From the NCBI GenBank assembly GCA_900548775.1, contig URLM01000011.1, forward strand, positions 1 through 46,187: a stretch of 46,187 nt of DNA. Direction: 5' to 3'. The stretch is from an uncultured Olsenella sp. (lineage in GTDB: Bacteria > Actinomycetota > Coriobacteriia > Coriobacteriales > Atopobiaceae). The notes beneath the pieces are model-generated. The model made no database searches. It was not told the origin of the DNA and saw only the letters and a program-made list of their open reading frames with translations. Shown here in pieces: positions 1 to 7,414 of the stretch. The stretch's first letter is position 1. The number at the start of each line of letters is the position of its first letter. Position numbers and translations under genes: made by a program.

Positions 1-102
1 CGTGCCCTGGGGGTGGTGATCGTGAAGACGCGGACCAAATCTCCCGATGGCGTGCGTCCAAGGGCCTCCGAGCTGACCATGGGGTCTCCTCTCGTGTGTG
101 AT

Positions 103-129
103 AATTGCTCGGTAAACAAGCAATTTTTT
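103..129 (+). terminator. Possible hairpin terminator upstream of the LacI gene
   Basis: Arms AATTGCT (103-109) and AGCAATT (119-125) enclose a 9-nt loop and run into six T residues (124-129). This looks like a short intrinsic terminator for a transcript entering from the left. The same stretch (TTGCTCGGTAAACAA) also resembles a degenerate LacI-family operator with a central CG, so it could instead be a binding site. Nothing coding is evident in 1-271. Confidence 0.4.
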
Positions 130-157
130 CGATGGTGCTCGTTTGCAACCAAGGTTA

Positions 158-171
158 TGTTAACGTACTCA
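158..171. promoter_or_regulatory. Candidate LacI-family operator
   Basis: TGTTAACGTACTCA is a near-palindrome with the central CG typical of LacI/GalR-family operators and lies about 100 bp upstream of the LacI-type gene, where an autoregulatory site would be expected. This is inference from motif shape only; a short GTAC-TCA-GTAC dyad overlaps it. Confidence 0.3.
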
Positions 172-271
172 GTACGGATGGACAGCGAGAGTCTTTGGGT
201 TTTTCTCGCTTGTCCGGCAGACGGTAATCGGCAGGGGCCGACTGGGCCCGTTCGAGCAGGGGGGACTTGAG

Positions 272-1294
272 ATGAGTACGGGGCGTCAGGACAGCTCTCA
301 TCGCTTCGTCTCGATGGCAGATGTCGCCGAGAGGGCGGGCGTGTCGCAGCAGACTGTCTCCCGAGTTGCCAACGGCCAGCCCAACGTGAGCGAGTCGACC
401 CGCAGGGCAGTGCAAAAGGCTATGGACGAGCTTGGCTTTAGGCCCAATTTTGCGGGGAGATCGCTCAGGAGCGGCCGATATCGCTCCGTGGGGCTCTGCA
501 TCTACAACATCACCCAGTTTGGCAACCTCTCAACGCTCGATGGCATCATGACCGCCGCACGCGAGCACGGTGACGCCGTCACTATGGTGGAGATGGGCGA
601 CGATGACCCGGTCTCCCTGGAGTACATGACGAAGCGCATGCTCACGCTGCCAGTTGACGCCATGATCATGAGCATGAGCATCAAGGCCGAGGACTTCGAC
701 ACCTTCCGTCCCAGCCCGGGGTTTGGCACGGTTCTACTCACCATGTACGAGCATCCCCATTGCACTACGGTTGACTCTGACCAGTACGGTTGCTCTATGC
801 TCGTGATGGACCACCTGCTCTCGCGCGGGCATCGACAGGTTCGCTTTGTGGCGGGCCCCTCGTACTCCGTTGACTCCAACTTCCGCGAGCAGGGCTGGCG
901 AGACGCGCTCGAGGTGCGTGGTATCGATGTTGACGAGCCGCTGCGTGGTGACTGGACGGCAGACAGCGGCTATGAGGCCGGCGCGGCGCTTGCGGCCGAC
1001 AAGGACATGACGGCTGTTTACGTTGCCAACGACCAGATGGCACTTGGCGTCATTGCGGCGCTGGAGGATGCCGGCAGAAGGGTGCCCGAGGACGTGAGCG
1101 TGGTGGGCGTGGACGACTCACTTTCCGCCTCGGTGCCGCACAACCGGCTCACGACCGTTCGGTTTGACCTCTTCTCGCGCGGACGTCGTGCTTTTGAGCA
1201 GGCGCTTCTTGGCACAAGCCCCAACTACCACGTCCAGCAGATCAGGATCGCCGGCACGCTTGTCGAGCGCCAGACCGTCGCCGACCTGCGATGA
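272..1294 (+). CDS. LacI/GalR-family transcriptional regulator
   Basis: A 340-residue protein of usual LacI-family length. Residues 15-37 form the N-terminal helix-turn-helix (MADVAERAGVSQQTVSRVANG), followed by the hinge region and a periplasmic-binding-protein-like effector domain up to about residue 335, including the conserved C-terminal pattern VYVANDQMALGVIAAL and SVVGVDDS. It should bind an operator as a dimer and respond to a sugar or related small molecule. The ATG follows a GGGGGGA Shine-Dalgarno sequence. Its target operon is not obvious inside the window; the transporter or glycosidase genes it might control could lie to the left. A terminator hairpin overlaps its stop codon. The family is certain, the ligand unknown. 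Confidence 0.93.
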   Translation: MSTGRQDSSHRFVSMADVAERAGVSQQTVSRVANGQPNVSESTRRAVQKAMDELGFRPNFAGRSLRSGRYRSVGLCIYNITQFGNLSTLDGIMTAAREHGDAVTMVEMGDDDPVSLEYMTKRMLTLPVDAMIMSMSIKAEDFDTFRPSPGFGTVLLTMYEHPHCTTVDSDQYGCSMLVMDHLLSRGHRQVRFVAGPSYSVDSNFREQGWRDALEVRGIDVDEPLRGDWTADSGYEAGAALAADKDMTAVYVANDQMALGVIAALEDAGRRVPEDVSVVGVDDSLSASVPHNRLTTVRFDLFSRGRRAFEQALLGTSPNYHVQQIRIAGTLVERQTVADLR

Positions 1295-1326
1295 GACAGA
1301 GGGCGTTTCCCTTGTCTCATTCTTTC
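1291..1326 (+). terminator. Intrinsic terminator overlapping the LacI-gene stop codon
   Basis: Arms ATGAGACA (1291-1298) and TGTCTCAT (1313-1320), extended inward by AGGG/CCCT pairing, are followed by TTCTTT. The TGA stop of the regulator sits inside the 5' arm. Related palindromes occur at 17352-17382 and 22812-22842. Confidence 0.75.
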
Positions 1327-1670
1327 CGAGGATGAGCGAGGAGTACCTTGTGACGATCGTGCTCAAGGCGCATCGGTCACGCAGGGACGAGCATGACCGT
1401 GCAACGACTGCTCATAGTGAGTCCCGGTCGGAATTTCTACGGCGCGCACTTGGTGCTGCGCGGGGATAGGGGTCTCTTTGCCCTATGCCATTCTGCCGCC
1501 TCGCGCATCACGTTCACTTTGTAGGTGTTCCCCTCGAAAAACACCTCTGCTTTGTGCGGTGTACGTACGCGCTTTCTACCTTGATGCTAGTTGAGAGCTG
1601 CGAGGGTGTCCTCGCAATCCACCAGCAGGACGGGATGCATGCAGCATCCCGCCAAGGAGAGGAGAGCGCA
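1327..1670. other. Intergenic region upstream of the 71-residue gene
   Basis: Roughly 340 bp with no convincing gene. It contains a small hairpin GCGAGG-GTGT-CCTCGC near 1603-1618 and a strong one, CGGGATGC (1631-1638) / GCATCCCG (1644-1651), which abuts the GGAGAGGAG ribosome binding site of the next gene. The rest shows no recognised motif. Confidence 0.4.
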
Positions 1671-1886
1671 ATGGGTGTTTCTGTTGACAGCAAGATCAAA
1701 GCGCTTGCGAAGAACGAGGCGGCTGCGGATATCATCTGCAAGTATTCGCCCGGCTTCAAGACCGACCCTCAGATGAAGATGGTGTATGGGCTCACTCTGA
1801 GGAAGCTCGCGAGCTTCCCCCAAGCCAAGGAACTTGCGGACCATCTCGACGAGATTGACGCAGAGCTCAAGGCCTTGGGAGACTAG
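1671..1886 (+). CDS. Small helical protein of 71 residues, function unknown
   Basis: The ATG at 1671 follows GGAGAGGAG and gives a 71-residue, probably all-helical acidic protein. Its core (IICKYSPGFKTDP, then QMKMVYGLTLRKLASFP) resembles a small domain I recall as a C-terminal appendage of some gut-bacterial carboxylesterases and glycosidases; here it stands alone. No signal peptide or membrane segment is visible. A longer in-frame reading from 1485 lacks a ribosome binding site and has unconvincing composition, so I reject it. A hairpin directly in front of the ribosome binding site could control translation. Function is not known, and the domain resemblance is from memory. Confidence 0.7.
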   Translation: MGVSVDSKIKALAKNEAAADIICKYSPGFKTDPQMKMVYGLTLRKLASFPQAKELADHLDEIDAELKALGD

Positions 1887-1922
1887 GCTCTGGAACCATC
1901 GGCTGCCTTATAACGGGGAGTG

Positions 1923-3515
1923 CTACATCAGGGGGATGCTGCCGCTTTGGCTGTATCCCCCGAGCTGGTTTCTCAACTGGCCACGAAGCTCCAACGCTCG
2001 CAGCACCATCTCCAGTCGCAGCCGTTCGTCCGGGTCTTCCAGGTCTTCGTCCAAAAGCGAACGTATGCGCTCGAGGCGGTCTATGAGCGTGGAGCGATGG
2101 ATGAAGAGAGCCTGGGCGGTGTGCGTGACGTTCATGTTGTGCTTCAGGTACACGCTCATGGTCTGGACGTATGAGGTCGCAGAGTTCTTGTCGTGGGCAA
2201 AGAGCCGCCTAAGACCGCTCGTGAAGTACAGCTCGACGGGCATTTCTCCCGTGCAGTTCTCCAACAGCTCTGCGAGCGCATAGTCTTGGAATCGGTAGAG
2301 GGAGGGGCCTTCCTGCAGGCAAGAGCCCTTGTCAAGGGCAATGCTCGCCTGTAGGAAATAGCTTCTTGCCTCAAGCGGGTTGCTCACATGATCAGACATC
2401 CCTGCCTTCATGTCTAGGGAGACGAGAATGGGGAGGAGCCTTCGCTCAAGCTCGTCTCTGCGACTCCCCTCTGGTGCAAGGCGGTCGATGCGAATGAAGG
2501 CGGCAACCGAAGTCTGCTTGTACTCAAATGCGATCGTTCCGGGGATGTCCTCCTCGAGCGAGTTGCAAATGTAGGACAGCGGGAGCTCCCGAGACCGCCT
2601 TTGGGGTCGCATCAGCACGCAAACGTAGGTGCCATTCAAGGATGCTGCCTGAAGGGCTGCGAGCTCCAGGGTGCCAAGGGGAAGGTTCTCTATCAGGTTG
2701 GAGAGGGCTCTCTTCAAAATGTCGTTGCGGGTCTCCGTTTTGCCTCTGGGTTGGGATACGCACCGAAGCACCATGCGCGCAAGATGCCTGGCGATGAATG
2801 AGTCGCCAGGACGCATGCTGCTGTCGTAATAGAGGAACGAGAGGCACCCGTGGTATCCATTAGCGTCGATGAGATTAACATTCAGGCTTTGTAGCTGGTC
2901 AAACTCAAGGGTGAAGGGCTCCTTCTCGCTCATCGAGAGATTGTAGGACGCAAGGTACTGGTCTACCTGCGAGAGGGGAAGCCTTCTGCCCGCCTCCTCT
3001 GCCGCGCCATCTGGGACGCCTTCTGGAGACTCCGCCGAATCCGCCCTCAGGCCTGTCGAGGCTATGTAGTCGAAGCTCGAGTCCACAACGATCATCGACG
3101 CAGGGGTGACTGCTGCGGATGCCTCGAGCATCGACTGGATTGAGCCGCCGTCTTCGAGTATCTGGTAGGTGTCGAGCACCCAGTTTCCAATGCGGAGAAA
3201 CACCTGCTGGACTGCGGAGAAAACAGTGTAGAAATCAAGGCTCGGGCTAACGGTGATGACTGCGCAGTGCCTCCGAAACCAATCCAACCTCCTGGTGTCG
3301 CCTATGCAAAGCAGAGCGCAGCCTTGTCCAAGCTTGGTGAGATGGGGGAGACGGTCTGCGCTGGTTACGAAGATTCGTCCTCCCCGCAGCTCGGGGGCAT
3401 CTGTTGCCAGGAGTTCGGGCGCCTCGAGCGTCTCCTCCAGGGGAGAGGCACCGGAGAGCTGCGCCTCGAACTCAGCCGGAAGGCCTTCGCAGATCAGCTG
3501 AGGACTCACCTTCAT
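1923..3515 (-). CDS. PucR/CdaR-type transcriptional regulator
   Basis: A protein of about 530 residues with a C-terminal helix-turn-helix of the PucR/CdaR type (NMNVTHTAQALFIHRSTLID, leading into LERI) preceded by a GGDEF-like middle region. The long N-terminal half carries no motif I can name and may be the sensor. PucR-type proteins usually activate catabolic genes on sensing their substrate. It is transcribed away from the unknown/GcvT/SDR operon starting at 3787, so it is the obvious candidate regulator of that operon. I chose the ATG at 3515 (MKVSPQ) because GTGGTGA precedes it and homologues tend to begin this way; an ATG at 3539 is possible, and the reading open to 3695 lacks a start signal. 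Confidence 0.82.
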   Translation of the reverse strand: MKVSPQLICEGLPAEFEAQLSGASPLEETLEAPELLATDAPELRGGRIFVTSADRLPHLTKLGQGCALLCIGDTRRLDWFRRHCAVITVSPSLDFYTVFSAVQQVFLRIGNWVLDTYQILEDGGSIQSMLEASAAVTPASMIVVDSSFDYIASTGLRADSAESPEGVPDGAAEEAGRRLPLSQVDQYLASYNLSMSEKEPFTLEFDQLQSLNVNLIDANGYHGCLSFLYYDSSMRPGDSFIARHLARMVLRCVSQPRGKTETRNDILKRALSNLIENLPLGTLELAALQAASLNGTYVCVLMRPQRRSRELPLSYICNSLEEDIPGTIAFEYKQTSVAAFIRIDRLAPEGSRRDELERRLLPILVSLDMKAGMSDHVSNPLEARSYFLQASIALDKGSCLQEGPSLYRFQDYALAELLENCTGEMPVELYFTSGLRRLFAHDKNSATSYVQTMSVYLKHNMNVTHTAQALFIHRSTLIDRLERIRSLLDEDLEDPDERLRLEMVLRALELRGQLRNQLGGYSQSGSIPLM

Positions 3516-3786
3516 GACAATCACCACATGCCTGGACATGACACCAAGTGCCGTTACGTAATGTGCTTGCCAATGTAGCAGACAGGAAGAGCCGAGACGA
3601 TCCATTCCGTCAAGGGGCCGACGTGTCTCGGTGGAAGGGAGACTGCCTCTCGGGACCAACAGATCGTAGGTGTCCCTCGGGGCACAATCCTCCAAACTGC
3701 CGCTGGCAGTAAATGCCCTCCAATTACATCCTCCATTTTATGAGGCACGTGCTGCCTTTCGGTTCGCATCGGAGGAGGAGTGGGTC
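3516..3786. promoter_or_regulatory. Divergent control region between the PucR-type regulator and its neighbour operon
   Basis: About 270 bp separate two divergent start codons. Both promoters should lie here, but I cannot pick out convincing -35/-10 pairs. A TTACGTAA palindrome occurs near 3554-3561. The plus-strand gene has its ribosome binding site GGAGGAGG at 3771-3778. Confidence 0.4.
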
Positions 3787-5019
3787 ATGGCACTAAAACA
3801 GAGGGTTGATCTCCATCGTGGTGTCGAGACGGCGTTTGGGAAGGTGATTCCCGAAAAGGAGGCGTATTCCTTCTGCCTCAGAACGATTGCCGCGTTCTCC
3901 GCAAACATCTTCCAGGTGATGCGCATCCTCAACGATGACTGGGAGGACCGGACTGCGCGGATCTGCGAAGCCGCGAACATGATGAACTGCGCAGCGTGCT
4001 CGGGCTCCGAGGGTCAGCTCCAACAGTATCTCAATGCCTTCTACGACGAATGGAACATCCCGGAATTCGTAGACAGGGAGGCGTGGATAGGTGCCATATG
4101 GGGAGACTATGGTGATGAGGCAGAGGACATGGCTGGGCGCGTGATTCAATTCACGCGAAACCGTGTCGAGAAGGAGCTCGATTCCTGCCCTTGGGACATT
4201 GTCGGCTCCGAGATGTGCAACATGACAACGGCGATGTTTACCGCCAACTTCGACATCGCTGCAGGCGGCGAGCATGGCAAGATCACCAATGACGTCGCGT
4301 TGAACATGTGCGAGGCGCGTGGGTGCGGCGACCCCCACTGTCGTGTGGTCGCGGAGCGGCTCGACGCGTTTGGCCTGGATCACCAGGGCTGGCTTGACCA
4401 CAGGGGCGAGTCCGCAGCTCCCGTTCACGATACACCGCCGGAGCGTCGCGTGAAGCATGCCCAAGGTCTTCGAAACGGCCAGTATACGCAGACTTTTGGC
4501 GAGGAGCACTCCTTCGAGTGGCAGTACAACTGGGTTGCCCAGATGGGCTGGGTCTGGTCTATTTCGTTCCCGCTTATTGCAATCAGGGATATGGAGAAGA
4601 ACGACGGAGACTTTGACCGCGTGCTTCCGATTGTCTTTTCAACGGCAGGCAAGAACCACTTTGTCGACCCATTTGCACGGGAGGGTCTCCGTGCGTGGCT
4701 CGACATCCCCCGCGAGGTGGGCGACAACGACCCGCGCGTCATGGGCGCCTACATTGGGGCCATCATGGGCTGCCAGCTTGTTCCCTTCGAGTGGGAGGCC
4801 TTCGACAGCGACGGCGTGACCATCAAGGTCTCAACCGATGACTTTAACGGCCGTTTCCCCATGGCTCCTCTCGACGAGATAACCGCCGGATACGAGGCTG
4901 AGTGGAACGGTGCCGTCAAGACGCTTGTCTCGCCCGAGTGGTCCGTCTGGATTGACGGGAAGGACGACGAGTACCAGTTCATCCAGATTGGCCGCAAGAT
5001 CGATACGCACATGGTGTAG
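3787..5019 (+). CDS. Unrecognised Cys-rich protein of a GcvT/SDR operon
   Basis: 410 residues from the ATG at 3787, preceded by GGAGGAGG. I do not recognise the family with confidence. The N-terminal half is rich in cysteine (C60, C68, C71, C134, C144) and contains MCEARGCGDPHCRVV at 174-188, with three cysteines spaced Cx4Cx4C. That resembles the Cys motif near the end of V4R-like or thiazoline-hydrolase-like small-molecule-binding domains. The C-terminal half (from about 240) is rich in Trp and acidic residues and has no transmembrane segment or signal peptide, so it is probably cytoplasmic. It is the first gene of an operon with a GcvT-like protein (13 bp downstream) and a short-chain dehydrogenase, which suggests a substrate-binding or catalytic subunit acting on a methylated compound. 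That role is inference. Confidence 0.75.
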   Translation: MALKQRVDLHRGVETAFGKVIPEKEAYSFCLRTIAAFSANIFQVMRILNDDWEDRTARICEAANMMNCAACSGSEGQLQQYLNAFYDEWNIPEFVDREAWIGAIWGDYGDEAEDMAGRVIQFTRNRVEKELDSCPWDIVGSEMCNMTTAMFTANFDIAAGGEHGKITNDVALNMCEARGCGDPHCRVVAERLDAFGLDHQGWLDHRGESAAPVHDTPPERRVKHAQGLRNGQYTQTFGEEHSFEWQYNWVAQMGWVWSISFPLIAIRDMEKNDGDFDRVLPIVFSTAGKNHFVDPFAREGLRAWLDIPREVGDNDPRVMGAYIGAIMGCQLVPFEWEAFDSDGVTIKVSTDDFNGRFPMAPLDEITAGYEAEWNGAVKTLVSPEWSVWIDGKDDEYQFIQIGRKIDTHMV

Positions 5020-5032
5020 GGAGTGACGAATC

Positions 5033-6022
5033 ATGCTGTTCAAAGACGACGAGGTTGCTCGTGCAGATGCGCTTGCAGTGAGGAAAGACTCCGGTTGGTA
5101 TCGCTGGACCCACGACACGGTGGACGTAACGGGGGCAGACTCGACCGCCCTGCTCGACAAGCTTCTAGTCAACACCGTTGCTCAGTGCAACGTGGGGCGC
5201 GAGAAGTACACCACGATGCTCGACGATAGCGGTGGAATTATCGATGACCTCATGGCAATCCGCCTGGAGGAGAACCACTGGTGGCTCTCGACGCTTTACG
5301 GACCTCAGATGGTCCGCTGGCTGGGAGAGCATGCGGAAGGATACGATGTTGCCTTCTCTGATATCACGCCAGAAATCGACATGTTCTCCGTGCAGGGGCC
5401 TCGTTCGGCAGAGGTGATGGACAAGCTGCTGGATGCTCCCGTCGATGAGCTGAAGCGCTTCCAGATTGTCAATGCCAGCATTGGTGGGATTTCGGTTCGC
5501 GTGGACAGAGGCGGCTTCACCGGCGAACTCGGCTATGAGATCTATTGCTCTCGCTCCGATTCCGACCAGATTCTCAAGCTCTTGCGTGACACAGATTCTC
5601 GGGAGCTGCAAACGCTCGAGGTTTTCGTGAGAAGCCTCCCCATGGAGAAGGGCATGGCCCTTAGGCAGGACTATCACCACCTGACGCCCTTCGAGGCAAA
5701 CCTTGGATGGTCGGTGCACCTCGACAAGAAGGGTGACTTTGTAGGGCGCGCTGCACTGGAGAAGGCTCAGGAAGTTGGTCCGCGCTATGCGTTCGTCGGC
5801 GTTGAGATTGAGCGCGAGAGCTATGAGGACATATGCCAGAACGAGATAGTCCGCAAGCGCGGAATACCAGTCGGAAAGTGCCGCCAGATGATTTACGGCT
5901 ACACCGTCGATAAGAACATCGGCTACGCAATAGTCGATCCGAAGAGATGTCCCCTGGGGACCAAGGTGACCATTGGGCCAAATGACTCGCCCGCCGTCAT
6001 CGTTGCTCCCAAGTGGTGCTAG
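5033..6022 (+). CDS. GcvT-like THF-dependent aminomethyl/methyltransferase
   Basis: 329 residues, slightly shorter than glycine-cleavage T protein (about 360). The folate-binding fold is recognisable: SGGIIDDLM at 66-74 with the Asp pair that contacts folate in GcvT, GFTGELGYEIY near 162-172, and a C-terminal barrel ending at the last residue. No glycine-cleavage partners (gcvP, gcvH) are in the window, so glycine cleavage is unlikely. GcvT-fold relatives such as LigM/DesA and DmdA move methyl groups from O- or S-methyl substrates to THF. The neighbours (unknown protein upstream, SDR 12 bp downstream, PucR-type regulator, fhs-fchA-folD beyond) support a catabolic demethylase or C1-transfer role. 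Substrate unknown. Start ATG follows GGAGTG. Confidence 0.85.
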   Translation: MLFKDDEVARADALAVRKDSGWYRWTHDTVDVTGADSTALLDKLLVNTVAQCNVGREKYTTMLDDSGGIIDDLMAIRLEENHWWLSTLYGPQMVRWLGEHAEGYDVAFSDITPEIDMFSVQGPRSAEVMDKLLDAPVDELKRFQIVNASIGGISVRVDRGGFTGELGYEIYCSRSDSDQILKLLRDTDSRELQTLEVFVRSLPMEKGMALRQDYHHLTPFEANLGWSVHLDKKGDFVGRAALEKAQEVGPRYAFVGVEIERESYEDICQNEIVRKRGIPVGKCRQMIYGYTVDKNIGYAIVDPKRCPLGTKVTIGPNDSPAVIVAPKWC

Positions 6023-6034
6023 GAGGGATATGCC

Positions 6035-6859
6035 ATGTCTTCCATGAAGGGAAAGGTCGTTGTACTCGTTGGATGCGCTTCGGGGATGGGGGCAGCCACC
6101 CTCAAGATGCTTCTTGCCGATGGAGCAACGGTGATTGGATTCGACAACAACAGAGACAACATGGCCGATACGCTCGAGGAGATCTCCGAGGAGCTGCCCG
6201 AATTCAAAGGCAATCTTGAAATGGTCTACGGGGACGTCACGAGCTCCGAAGACCGTTCGGGTCTTGTTGCGGCGGCTCGCGAGAAGTACGGGCGAATCGA
6301 CAGCCTGCTGTATGTCGCCGGGGTCCTCGACCTCATGTGCCCTGCTCACAAGACAGATGATGCACTTTGGCAATATGTCATGGATGTGAACTGCAACGAT
6401 TGCTTCTACCTTGTTCGAGACTGCCTTCCCATGCTGCTCGATCATGAGGGGCCTGCGGCAAATGTTGTGATAGTCGGTTCGGTGGGCGGATTGTATGGCT
6501 CCACTGCGGGGGCGGCATACGTAACCTCAAAGCACGCAGTCCTTGGTCTTGCGCGAAATCTTGCATGGTCGTATCACTGGCGCAACCTTAGGGTGAACGT
6601 CGTAAACCCAGGGGCAATAGTCTCCGGCATCCTGGGGAACGCTATGGAGAAGTGGCCAGATCGCGACGTCATGGATCCCGAGGGCAACGAGCTGTACAAC
6701 GTTCGCGGGGGAGTTTCACTGGGTTGCGATGCGGACGGCAACAACATGATGGGAACGCCAGAGGACATTGCTAGGGCAATACTGTTCCTTCTCGATGATG
6801 ACAATGCCTATGTGAATGGTGCCCAGATAACCGTGGACGGTGGCTGGACCACCTTCTAG
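6035..6859 (+). CDS. Short-chain dehydrogenase/reductase
   Basis: 274 residues, a classical SDR length. The nucleotide-binding glycine motif is GCASGMG (13-19). The catalytic set is complete: N119 in DVNC, S149 in VGSVGG, Y162 and K166 in YVTSK. NVVNPGAIVSG follows, and the C-terminus has the usual VNGAQITVDGGW. It should oxidise a hydroxyl or reduce a carbonyl with NAD(P)(H). It lies 12 bp after the GcvT-like gene and is followed by a strong terminator, so it closes the operon. It probably acts on the same substrate before or after methyl removal, which is inference. The operon uses somewhat more A/T-ending codons than fhs, possibly a sign of separate origin. Confidence 0.93.
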   Translation: MSSMKGKVVVLVGCASGMGAATLKMLLADGATVIGFDNNRDNMADTLEEISEELPEFKGNLEMVYGDVTSSEDRSGLVAAAREKYGRIDSLLYVAGVLDLMCPAHKTDDALWQYVMDVNCNDCFYLVRDCLPMLLDHEGPAANVVIVGSVGGLYGSTAGAAYVTSKHAVLGLARNLAWSYHWRNLRVNVVNPGAIVSGILGNAMEKWPDRDVMDPEGNELYNVRGGVSLGCDADGNNMMGTPEDIARAILFLLDDDNAYVNGAQITVDGGWTTF

Positions 6860-6887
6860 CCCATGATGCGAAGATAACTGCAAGGGT

Positions 6888-6917
6888 GGGCCCGCTCTTC
6901 TGGGCGGGCCCTTCTCT
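6888..6917 (+). terminator. Intrinsic terminator after the SDR gene
   Basis: GGGCCCGC (6888-6895) pairs perfectly with GCGGGCCC (6904-6911) across an 8-nt loop and is followed by TTCTCT. It ends the 3787-6859 operon. Confidence 0.85.
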
Positions 6918-6998
6918 AGGCAATCGGCTGCCTGGCCGCGAGGATTTTTGATGCGCCGTTAGGTGAGCAACGAGTCTTTCACGGCTTGGCTATCCGTT

Positions 6999-7059
6999 CT
7001 CGGTGGTATCCACGTCTCATCCTGGATTCTTGCGATGGCGACGTGGCCCGGAGCGACAC
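6999..7059 (+). repeat. 61-nt motif, copy 1, upstream of fhs
   Basis: This 61-nt segment recurs at 7272-7332 with six substitutions (about 90% identity). Within it CCACGTC (7010-7016) pairs with GACGTGG (7040-7046). The two substitutions falling in this stem in the other copy keep it paired through G-U wobbles, which suggests an RNA structure. Confidence 0.75.
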
Positions 7060-7271
7060 GAGTATCACGTCATTCTCAAACGGTATTCCCATTCGCTCAC
7101 ACCGCAGGTAAGGTTGAGCTAACGAGGGGCAGAGCGCCTGGTCAAATTGAACGGTTTTCTGCACCTCGATTTGTATTGTTTTGACATTGAGAGGTACGTG
7201 GCAGGGCCGTAGCATCTCCTTGCAAGCGACGGGGAGACTGCCCTGGTCCGTTGGTATCTCAGGTGCGTTCA

Positions 7272-7332
7272 CTCGGTAGTATCCATGTTTCATCTTGGAT
7301 TCTTGCGATGGTGACGTGGCCCGGAGCGGCAC
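7272..7332 (+). repeat. 61-nt motif, copy 2, upstream of fhs
   Basis: Second copy of the 6999-7059 motif, in the same orientation, ending 82 bp before the fhs start. Its stem is CCATGTT (7283-7289) with GACGTGG (7313-7319), including two G-U pairs. The 212 bp between copies show no gene or recognised motif. A role as a tandem leader RNA for fhs is inference; it does not match the THF riboswitch consensus I remember. Confidence 0.7.
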
Positions 7333-7414
7333 AATGGGACGCGGTCAGTTCGTCCCGTGAAACTCGGTAACCGTTGGCGTCGACCAGCGCCATAAAGCGA
7401 AAGGAAGTCAGGAG

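Noticed and set aside
13..270. Open frame in the left intergenic region
   Set aside because: No ribosome binding site, odd composition, and it runs through a hairpin with a T-run.
5033..6022. Glycine cleavage T protein in a Gcv system
   Set aside because: No gcvH or gcvP in the window, and the operon partners are an unknown protein and an SDR.
6979..7332. 117-codon minus-strand frame upstream of fhs
   Set aside because: The repeated peptide in it comes from the duplicated 61-nt motif. Substitutions are not biased to synonymous sites and no start signal is seen; an RNA or DNA motif explains it better.
7060..7414. THF riboswitch before fhs
   Set aside because: The conserved pseudoknot elements I know for the THF riboswitch are not visible.
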